Positions 1 through 7,474 of a stretch of DNA of 14,367 nucleotides are shown one piece after another. Numbering within the stretch: position 1 is the first letter of the stretch; the number at the start of each line of letters is the position of its first letter. Made by a program: the position numbers and the translations under genes. The notes under the pieces are model-generated. The model searched no databases. It was not told the DNA's origin and saw only the letters and a program-made list of their open reading frames with translations. The DNA lies in assembly GCA_044375275.1 (NCBI GenBank), contig JBILMZ010000072.1, positions 1-14,367 of the forward strand. Reading direction: 5' to 3'. The DNA is from SZUA-430 sp044375275 (lineage in GTDB: Bacteria; Pseudomonadota; Alphaproteobacteria; Micropepsales; Micropepsaceae).

Positions 1-72
1 CATCCCCTGCAGCACGCCTTCGCTGAAGCTACGGCGTGCGCAGGTACTTCCTCACGTTGTGAGGAAGAGACG
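1..72 (+). repeat. Two-hairpin palindromic repeat element, copy A
   Basis: The first of three related elements in front of acs. Its left arm is CCTGC-A-GCACGCC (6-18) pairing with GGCGTGC-GCAGG (33-44), with one bulged A at 11; the apical part holds CTTC/GAAG (18-28). Its right arm is a perfect 9-bp hairpin, CTTCCTCAC-GTT-GTGAGGAAG (47-67). Positions 36-72 are identical to 199-235 (37 bp), and 1-15 are identical to 179-193. The window starts inside or at the edge of the element, so its left border is not visible. The architecture resembles REP/BIME-like intergenic elements; mobility is inferred only from the copies seen here. Confidence 0.85.
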
Positions 73-77
73 TGGCT

Positions 78-138
78 CGTCTCCTCCTCACGGGAGTGAG
101 GAGGTGGCTGCGCACTGCGGTAGCAGTGCTGCAGACGG
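78..138 (-). repeat. Two-hairpin palindromic repeat element, inverted copy B
   Basis: Read on the minus strand this has the same plan as copies A and C: CTGCAGCAC, a variable apex, GTGCGCAG, then a CTCCTCAC/GTGAGGAG hairpin and GAGACG. On the plus strand the first hairpin is CCTCCTCAC (83-91), loop GGGA, GTGAGGAGG (96-104). The second is CTGC-GCACTGC (108-118), loop GGTA, GCAGTGC-T-GCAG (123-134). Compared with copies A and C, a T-A pair in the stem becomes C-G through changes on both sides, and the apical stem is TGC/GCA instead of GCC/GGC. Such paired changes indicate that the folded structure is kept. Confidence 0.8.
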
Positions 139-139
139 A

Positions 140-179
140 GGAGTTACCTGCGGTGGAGGGCTTGGCGCCAGGGAACTCC
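140..179. repeat. Imperfect hairpin between repeat copies B and C
   Basis: GGAGTT (140-145) pairs with AACTCC (174-179), and after one mismatch CCTG (147-150) pairs with CAGG (169-172), leaving an 18-nt loop. It fills the interval between the inverted copy B and copy C. It may be a linker of the repeat cluster or a diverged third type of arm. It is less convincing than the perfect stems on either side. Confidence 0.45.
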
Positions 180-235
180 ATCCCCTGCAGCACCTGCGGT
201 GCGCAGGTACTTCCTCACGTTGTGAGGAAGAGACG
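179..235 (+). repeat. Two-hairpin palindromic repeat element, copy C
   Basis: Same orientation as copy A. CATCCCCTGCAGCAC (179-193) and the 37-bp block 199-235 are identical to copy A, but the apex is reduced to a short loop: GCACC (190-194) pairs with GGTGC (198-202) around TGC. The 9-bp hairpin CTTCCTCAC-GTT-GTGAGGAAG lies at 210-230. The element ends about 20 bp before the candidate acs promoter, so the cluster sits upstream of, and not inside, the acs leader. Confidence 0.85.
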
Positions 236-257
236 AGGGGTGGGGGATAGTCTTTGC

Positions 258-287
258 TTGATTGGGGTTGGTGGTCGCCGCCATAAT
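258..287 (+). promoter_or_regulatory. Candidate sigma70-type promoter of acs
   Basis: TTGATT (258-263; 4 of 6 matches to the -35 consensus) and CATAAT (282-287; 5 of 6 to the -10) are separated by 18 bp. A start near 294 would give a leader of about 30 nt containing a GAGGAG ribosome binding site (307-312). It lies just after the palindromic repeats. Found by eye only. Confidence 0.4.
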
Positions 288-323
288 CGGGGAAAATCCG
301 TTAGTCGAGGAGACGCACACCCC

Positions 324-2258
<1,935 letters not shown>

Positions 2259-2414
2259 GGTCAATGGCTGTTTCCGCCGGGGCAGTCCCCCATCCATGGG
2301 GCTGGACCCGGTTATATTTCCGGTATGTGTGAGTGGCGTTACATCTCCTGTCGGGGCCGCTCGCGCGGCACCCGGCATGGGCTATTATCCGCGGACTGAG
2401 CGAGATGTGCAGCC

Positions 2415-3548
2415 ATGCGTTCGTTTGACCTTGTCATCGTCGGTGCCAGTTTCGCCGGGCTCGCGTGCGCGCGGACGGCGGCCTTGCGCGGACTTCGCGT
2501 TGCCGTGCTGGAGCGCAAGCAGGATGCGGGTGAGCGGGTCCGGACGACGGGGATCCTGGTGAAGGAGGCGGCAGCTGAAGCCGATATTCCTTCCACCTTT
2601 ACGCGGCATGTCCGGGGCGTGCGACTCTATGCGCCCAATGGGCGCCATTTCGACTACAGTGCGCCCGGCTATTACTTTCTTGCGACGGATACGCCTGAGC
2701 TCCTGCGCTGGATGGCTGCCGAAGCCGCGCGTGCGGGGGCGACGTTCTTCTATGGCGCGCCCTTCAAGGGTGGGGTCGATACCGGCACGATGGTGGAGAT
2801 TCCGGATGTCGGCATCAAGGCGGCGCTGCTGATTGGTGCCGATGGGCCGACGTCCGCTGTTGCCCGGTATTTCGGGCTCGACCTGAACACGCGGTTTCTC
2901 GGTGGCGTGGAGAACGAGTACGAACTTGATGATGCGCTGGACGGGCGCTTCCTGCACTGCTTTCTCGATAGCAAGCTTGCGCCGGGCTATATCGCGTGGG
3001 CGGTGCCTGGCGTGAAGGTCATGCAGGTCGGGCTTGCCGCGAAGCATGGCGTGCGGCCTGACATTGAAGCGTTCACGTCGCTGCTTGAGCGGCGCTGCGG
3101 TTTGCGGCTGGGCAAGATCGTCGCGCGCCGCAGCGGCCTTATTCCGGCCAATGCCACGCTGCGGCGTACGCATGCGGGGCGCGTGATGCTCATTGGTGAT
3201 GCGGCTGGTCACGTGTCACCGCTGACCGGCGGAGGCATTGTGCAGACACTTCGGCTCGGGCGTCGCTGTGCGCAGCTGGCGTCAGACTGGCTGCAGGCGG
3301 GGGCGGAGCACCCGGCCGTGGCGCTATCGCGGGAAGCGCCACGCTTTCGCGGCAAGCTGCTGATGCGGCGGGCGCTGGACCTCGCGCCGCCGAACTGGGT
3401 GTGGAATGCGGCTTTTGGTACAAAGCCGTTCCGCGCTCTCGCCCAAGCCGTCTATTTTCACAACAGGGGCGACCAGGACCGGGGCCTTGCGATCCCGAAG
3501 GCGCCTGATGGCCAACCGATCGCGGCCGAGGCCCCGCGCGAAACCTAG
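2415..3548 (+). CDS. FAD-dependent oxidoreductase, geranylgeranyl reductase-like
   Basis: A 377-residue flavoprotein of the PHBH fold. The N-terminal Rossmann motif VGASFAG (residues 8-14) is followed by E34 at the end of the second strand, the expected ribose-binding acid. GADGPTS (141-147) is the DG motif, and GDAAGHVSPLTGGGI (261-275) is the GD motif that contacts the FAD ribityl-phosphate. This set occurs in geranylgeranyl reductases and in flavin monooxygenases. The extended GDAAG-HVSPLTGGGI form favours the reductase group, which saturates isoprenoid chains. The substrate cannot be read from the sequence and no isoprenoid or pigment gene lies nearby. It sits 156 bp after acs on the same strand, and no functional link is evident. 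There is no signal peptide or obvious membrane segment. Confidence 0.85.
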   Translation: MRSFDLVIVGASFAGLACARTAALRGLRVAVLERKQDAGERVRTTGILVKEAAAEADIPSTFTRHVRGVRLYAPNGRHFDYSAPGYYFLATDTPELLRWMAAEAARAGATFFYGAPFKGGVDTGTMVEIPDVGIKAALLIGADGPTSAVARYFGLDLNTRFLGGVENEYELDDALDGRFLHCFLDSKLAPGYIAWAVPGVKVMQVGLAAKHGVRPDIEAFTSLLERRCGLRLGKIVARRSGLIPANATLRRTHAGRVMLIGDAAGHVSPLTGGGIVQTLRLGRRCAQLASDWLQAGAEHPAVALSREAPRFRGKLLMRRALDLAPPNWVWNAAFGTKPFRALAQAVYFHNRGDQDRGLAIPKAPDGQPIAAEAPRET

Positions 3549-3826
3549 GAGCCCGAGGAGGTGTTCGACTTCTCGTGGAGCTCGAAGATGGCCAGGCAGA
3601 GTTCAGCGCTGATGCGCAATCCCAGCACGCCGAAGATGATCCATACGATGGATGCCACCATCTCCCACACGCCCGTGAAGAAGCCGACCGTGAAGAGGCG
3701 ACCAAATCCAAAGAAGAAGTAGATGATGTTCACGAAAACGATCAGCAGCATTCCGATCCAGTAGATCGGCTTGATGATCGCGGGTGCAATTTTCTTGTCA
3801 AAGCTAAAAAGATCGCCCAGTTCCAT
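3545..3826 (-). CDS. DUF4282-type small membrane protein
   Basis: A 93-residue protein. An N-terminal amphipathic stretch (MELGDLFSFDKKIAP) precedes two hydrophobic segments at about 15-41 and 47-72, the second ending in a polar helix with RISAELCLAIFELHE. This matches the plan of DUF4282 proteins, whose function is unknown. The ATG at 3826 has GGAG (revcomp of 3833-3836) seven nt upstream, a good ribosome binding site. It converges on the oxidoreductase gene: CTAG at 3545-3548 supplies the TAG stop of both. The C-terminal tail is Ser/Thr-rich. The family assignment is from memory of the pattern and is moderately secure; that it is a real two-helix membrane protein is clearer. Confidence 0.75.
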   Translation of the reverse strand: MELGDLFSFDKKIAPAIIKPIYWIGMLLIVFVNIIYFFFGFGRLFTVGFFTGVWEMVASIVWIIFGVLGLRISAELCLAIFELHEKSNTSSGS

Positions 3827-4023
3827 GGCTTGCTCCGGTTCCTAAATCTCCGCCCATTCAGGTCCAAGCCCGGAAATGGTGCGCGTTATCATGTCCAGCT
3901 TTTGCTTCTAAAGCCTTTTCGATGTGTAAACGCAATGCGAGATCATGCCGTTTGGGTGCAAGTTGTGCGACGGCTGCAACGGTTTTGGCTGATCGCCGCC
4001 GAACATGCCGCAGTTTTCCGGCA

Positions 4024-4078
4024 TTGGCAGGTGCTGGTGTGGCATGGTTATAAGGGCGTTCTCCTTTCGAAAACGCCC
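4024..4078 (+). promoter_or_regulatory. Candidate corA promoter with inverted repeat over the start site
   Basis: TTGGCA (4024-4029) and TATAAG (4049-4054) resemble -35 and -10 boxes, but the 19-bp spacing is long. A perfect 7-bp inverted repeat, GGGCGTT (4054-4060) and AACGCCC (4072-4078) with an 11-nt spacer, begins at the last base of the -10 box and ends 17 nt before the corA ATG. It could be an operator, or a hairpin in the leader if transcription starts further upstream. Nothing identifies a known Mg2+ riboswitch. Confidence 0.35.
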
Positions 4079-4095
4079 AACGTCGGAGGCGTCGC

Positions 4096-5079
4096 ATGCT
4101 TCGTTCATTCGGTCTTCGCGACCAGTGTCTGCGCCGCAATCTGACGTGCTCTGGCGAGTCCGACGATCCGATCGTCATTCCCCATGATTCCGTCTGGGTG
4201 GACGTCCTTGATCCGACCATGCAGGAGAAGGATGCTGTCAAATCCCTGCTCGGGGTGGAGACCCCGACGCGGGACGACCTCGATGAGATCGAGATCTCGA
4301 GCCGGCTTTACCTGGAGGACAACGCCGTATTCATGACGGCGCTTGTGCTCTCGCGGACAGAGACCGTGGATCCCGAGTGTCAGGCGGTAAGCTTCATTCT
4401 GGCCGGCGACAGGCTGCTGACCGTACGCTACTCCGAGCCACAGCCATTCAACACCTTTGCCAACCGGGCTGAACGACACTCGCACCCCTGGCCCAAGGGC
4501 GAGCTTGTGCTTGCCGGGCTCCTGGAAGCCATCATTGAACGGACGGCCGATGTTCTCGAGAAGACCGGCGCGGAAGTTGATGCCGTTTCCAAGCAGGTGT
4601 TCTCGAAGAACGGGGATGGTCCTTCAAAGGACTATCAATTGATCCTGCTGCGGCTTGGAGCCAAAAACGACCTTACCTCCAAGGCGCGCGAAAGCCTGAT
4701 CTCGCTGGGCCGCATGCTTGCCTTCCTTTCACAGGCCATTGACCTCAAATCGAGCCGGGACATGAAGGGGCGCATCAAGGTCATGACGCGCGACGTGCAG
4801 TCACTCTCTGACCACACGACTTTCCTTTCGAACAAGATCACGTTCCTGCTTGATGCGGTGCTGGGCGTCGTCAACATCGAGCAGAGCCGGATCATCCGCA
4901 TCCTCTCGGTTGCCGCCACGGTCTTCCTGCCGCCGACACTGTTTGCAAGCATCTGGGGCATGAATTTCAGACACATGCCGGAACTCGAGTGGACCTACGG
5001 GTACGCGCTCGCGTGGTGTTCGATCGTGCTGTCTGCCATCGTTCCGTACATCCTGTTCAGATGGCGTAAGTGGCTGTAG
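4096..5079 (+). CDS. corA: CorA family Mg2+/divalent cation channel
   Basis: A pentameric inner-membrane channel for Mg2+ (Co2+ and Ni2+ in some members). The 327-residue product has the CorA plan: an acidic cytoplasmic alpha/beta domain (about 30-150), a long helical region (about 150-265), then two transmembrane helices at the C-terminus. The first helix ends with the signature GMN at 288-290, inside SIWGMNF, which forms the outer selectivity mouth. The second runs from about 302 to 321 and ends in a basic tail (RWRKWL), as in CorA. ATG 4096 is supported by CGGAGG (4083-4088) seven nt upstream. It overlaps the next gene by 10 nt, so the two are probably co-transcribed. ZntB-type Zn transporters share the fold and are the main alternative. 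Confidence 0.93.
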   Translation: MLRSFGLRDQCLRRNLTCSGESDDPIVIPHDSVWVDVLDPTMQEKDAVKSLLGVETPTRDDLDEIEISSRLYLEDNAVFMTALVLSRTETVDPECQAVSFILAGDRLLTVRYSEPQPFNTFANRAERHSHPWPKGELVLAGLLEAIIERTADVLEKTGAEVDAVSKQVFSKNGDGPSKDYQLILLRLGAKNDLTSKARESLISLGRMLAFLSQAIDLKSSRDMKGRIKVMTRDVQSLSDHTTFLSNKITFLLDAVLGVVNIEQSRIIRILSVAATVFLPPTLFASIWGMNFRHMPELEWTYGYALAWCSIVLSAIVPYILFRWRKWL

Positions 5080-6005
5080 CGCCTTCAGGTGAACACGGAG
5101 ATGCGGGCGCGGCGCGTCCGCTCTTTGGAATTGGCCTGAAGATCGCCGCGACGTTCGTGTTTACGCTGATGGCGATTGTCGGGCGATCGCTTGGTGACGC
5201 CATTCCGGTGGGGGAGGTCGTGTTCTTCAGGGCGGCCTTTGCGTTTGTTCCGCTGCTGGCGTGGATGGCGTTCAGGCGGATACCGCTGTCCAGCCTGCGT
5301 ACGGCCTATCCGCTGCTGCATGCCAGGCGGGCCACGACGGGGGTGCTGGCGATGTTCACCTATTTCTCCGCGCTGGTTTATCTTCCGGTCGCCGACCTGA
5401 CAGCGATCGGCTTTGCTTCCCCGCTCATCGTCGTCATTCTTGCGGCGCTGGTGCTGGGTGAAACGGTCAGGATCTATCGCTGGAGCGCGGTCGCAACCGG
5501 CTTCATTGGCGTGCTGATCATGTTGCTGCCGCATCTGTCGGGCGAGATGCAGTCCGGCTGGGGCGTGATGTTTGCGCTTGCCAATGCGGTGCTTGTGGCT
5601 TTCACGATGATCTTCATCCGCGGCATGAGCCATACGGAGCCTGCGCTTACCATTGCGTTCTATTTCCAGCTTGCCAGCGCGGTGGTCGGGGCAGTTACGC
5701 TGATGTTTGCGTGGGTCACGCCGGATCCCGGGCAGTTGCTCGCGCTCATTGCGCTTGGCGTGCTGGGAGGCATTGGCCAGCTGCTCATGACCACCAGCTA
5801 TCGCCACGCGCCCGCGTCCACACTGGCAAGTTTCGAGTATGCGGCCATGATCTGGGCGGTGCTGCTCGGGTGGCTCGTGTTCGGCGAGGCGCCGGCTGCC
5901 GAAGTCTATGTCGGTGCGGCCATTGTCTTCGCGTCGGGCGTGTTCATTGCCTGGCGCGAGCAAAGGCGGGGGCGGGACGTGCTTGAGCCTTCGGATACGA
6001 TGTAA
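5070..6005 (+). CDS. EamA-domain (DMT superfamily) transporter
   Basis: A 311-residue, almost wholly hydrophobic protein with about ten predicted membrane helices in two tandem EamA halves (roughly 23-150 and 160-295). Typical features are the GEVVFFRAAFAF stretch in the first half, ending helix 2, and YxSALVYLPVAD-like helices around 105-120. The repeat is echoed by SYRHAPASTLASFEYAAMIWA in the second half (split here as SYRHAPASTLAS and FEYAAMIWA). DMT/RhaT-like members export metabolites or amino acids; the substrate is unknown. The most upstream usable start is GTG 5070, which overlaps the corA end by 10 nt with no clear ribosome binding site, so translational coupling is likely. It converges on the GNAT gene with a 9-bp gap. 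Confidence 0.9.
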   Translation: MAVAPSGEHGDAGAARPLFGIGLKIAATFVFTLMAIVGRSLGDAIPVGEVVFFRAAFAFVPLLAWMAFRRIPLSSLRTAYPLLHARRATTGVLAMFTYFSALVYLPVADLTAIGFASPLIVVILAALVLGETVRIYRWSAVATGFIGVLIMLLPHLSGEMQSGWGVMFALANAVLVAFTMIFIRGMSHTEPALTIAFYFQLASAVVGAVTLMFAWVTPDPGQLLALIALGVLGGIGQLLMTTSYRHAPASTLASFEYAAMIWAVLLGWLVFGEAPAAEVYVGAAIVFASGVFIAWREQRRGRDVLEPSDTM

Positions 6006-6014
6006 GGCGCCTTG

Positions 6015-6491
6015 TTACAGCCGGCGGCCGAAAATCGCCTTGCTGTCGCCATCGCTGTAAAAGTCGACGAGCATGCCCTGCAGCTCAAAGCCTTGTGACT
6101 TGTAGAGTGACCGTGCGGCCGAATAGTCCGTGCGGGTGGATGTGTCGATGAACATGTGTGTTGCGCCGCGCCTGCGCGCGTCTTCAACGCAGGCTGCGAG
6201 CAGGCGACGGCCAAGGCCCTTGCCCTGGGCGGTGGGCGATACGGCGATCCAGTAGAGATCGAACCTGTTGTCCGTCCCTTCGATGGGGCCGTAGCAGGCA
6301 TAGCCCTCGAGCCCGTTCGGGCCATCTGCCATCAACGCGAAGTAACCGGCGCTTGCCGGGTTCCTGAGGGCGGCTTCGATGATTTCACCCGCCCAGCCCA
6401 CTTCAATGCCGGAGAAGACTCCGGTGGTGGTCACAAGCGCGCGCACGGCTGCGATATCTGACTCGCGCAGGTCGGAGCGAAAGGTGCTCAT
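6015..6491 (-). CDS. GNAT family N-acetyltransferase
   Basis: A 158-residue single-domain acetyltransferase. The strand before motif A is FDLYWIAVSP, followed by the acetyl-CoA pyrophosphate loop QGKGLG (89-94) and LLAACVEDARRRGA. A late SLYKSQGFE (128-136) is the usual GNAT motif B with its aromatic residue. ATG 6491-6489 overlaps the TGA stop of the ligase gene as ATGA and lacks its own ribosome binding site, so translation is probably coupled. It is the last gene of the kamA operon. Its position is comparable to AblB/YodP, the GNAT that acetylates the epsilon-amino group of beta-lysine in Nε-acetyl-beta-lysine synthesis. That role is inferred from context and not from recognised specificity residues. 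Confidence 0.9.
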   Translation of the reverse strand: MSTFRSDLRESDIAAVRALVTTTGVFSGIEVGWAGEIIEAALRNPASAGYFALMADGPNGLEGYACYGPIEGTDNRFDLYWIAVSPTAQGKGLGRRLLAACVEDARRRGATHMFIDTSTRTDYSAARSLYKSQGFELQGMLVDFYSDGDSKAIFGRRL

Positions 6492-7474
6492 AGATAGGTG
6501 AAAGCCGCATCCGTGATGGTGCGGACAGCTGCTTCGGGAGCGATTTCGGCGCGTTGGGCGGCGGCCATGAAGCCTGCGTCGAGCGACAGGTCCGGGTTGG
6601 CGTTCACGTCGACCACGAATGGCCGGTTCTGGCTGTCGACCCTGAAGTCCACGCGTGCCCAGCCTCTCAGGTCGAAGCCTTTCCAGGTCTTGATGGCGAT
6701 CTCTTCCAGAGCGGCAAGGAGTTTCCTGTCGGACGCCGGAAACTCGTAGCTTCGAATGGTGTTGCGGTACTCGAAGCTCTGCTCGTTCCATTTCGCGTTG
6801 TAGTCGACGATGTTGTAGAGCTTGTCGCCGTAGTCCTTGAACACGATCTCCGCCACAGGCAGCGTGCGGGGGCCTTCGGGTGTCTCCATGACGGAGACGT
6901 TGAACTCGCGGCCAGCGATGAATTCCTCGATGATCCACGGGATCTTGTGTTCCGCCGTCAACTGGCGGGCCACCTCCACGGCTGCGTCCGTTCCCTTGGT
7001 CACGTTGCGCTGTGTGATGCCGAAAGACGCGTGCTCGTGCTGCGCCTTCACGAACCAGGTGCCGTCTGCGGGCCGGCCGGACAATGTCTTTATCGTTCCC
7101 CATGCCGGGGTGGGGAGGTCGAGCCAGTTCAGGATCTTCTTGGCCAGGATCTTGTCGTTGGACAGTTCCAGGGCGTGGGACGGGCTGCCCGTGTAGGCGA
7201 GGTTGATTTCCTCGATATAGATCGGCGGCACGTGGATCAGCCGGCTGGTGCCGGAGACAGACTCAACGAGGTTGAAGATGCAATCTGGCTGAACCTCGCG
7301 CACAACGGCGCGAAATTCAGCCGGAACATATTCGAAGTGCCGCATCTCGTGCGGATAGCCAAGGCGATCGAAATGGCGCTCAAGTTCCTTCGCCGTCGAG
7401 ATCGTCGCCAGATTGTCGTCCGGCTCGACCTCTTTCAGCTCAGGGATGAGGATCAGGATCTTTGGTGGTGCCAT
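6488..7474 (-). CDS. ATP-grasp ligase resembling D-alanine-D-alanine ligase
   Basis: A 328-residue ATP-grasp enzyme of the COG1181 type, forming an amide bond through an acyl-phosphate. Visible elements are CIFNLVES (65-72), YTGSPSHALELSNDK (94-108), the ATP-contacting K143 in WFVKAQHEHASFGI, the adenine-hinge IIEEFIAGREFNVSV (181-195), RVDFRVD (274-280) and the Mg-binding VVDVNANPDLS (287-297). In true Ddl the last is EVNTLPG; here the acid is Asp (D289) and TLPG is replaced by ANPD. The Ddl N-terminal GGxSxE start is also missing. It is therefore probably not a cell-wall Ddl but a relative with another amino-acid substrate. The ATG directly follows the kamA stop (TAG-ATG, no gap). Its partners suggest beta-lysine or a derivative as substrate. 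Confidence 0.9.
   Translation of the reverse strand: MAPPKILILIPELKEVEPDDNLATISTAKELERHFDRLGYPHEMRHFEYVPAEFRAVVREVQPDCIFNLVESVSGTSRLIHVPPIYIEEINLAYTGSPSHALELSNDKILAKKILNWLDLPTPAWGTIKTLSGRPADGTWFVKAQHEHASFGITQRNVTKGTDAAVEVARQLTAEHKIPWIIEEFIAGREFNVSVMETPEGPRTLPVAEIVFKDYGDKLYNIVDYNAKWNEQSFEYRNTIRSYEFPASDRKLLAALEEIAIKTWKGFDLRGWARVDFRVDSQNRPFVVDVNANPDLSLDAGFMAAAQRAEIAPEAAVRTITDAAFTYL

Noticed and set aside
1..235. CRISPR array
   Set aside because: Copies alternate in orientation and differ in length and apex; there are no regular direct repeats with unique spacers of constant size and no cas gene.
72..323. Upstream extension of acs by 84 residues
   Set aside because: The extension translates the palindromic repeats and promoter candidate, while the Acs family N-terminus and a good ribosome binding site are at 307-324.
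2259..2414. Short stems after acs (CCCCATCCATGGGG; GCCGC-TCGC-GCGGC) as terminators
   Set aside because: Five-bp stems without a following U-tract; insufficient for an intrinsic terminator call.
3858..4241. 127-codon minus-strand frame before corA
   Set aside because: Overlaps the corA start and its leader, shows no domain or membrane pattern, and lacks a ribosome binding site.
6492..7103. N-terminal extension of the GNAT frame into the ligase gene
   Set aside because: It overlaps the ligase in another frame and is Arg/His-rich; the GNAT domain starts at ATG 6491 with a typical ATGA overlap.
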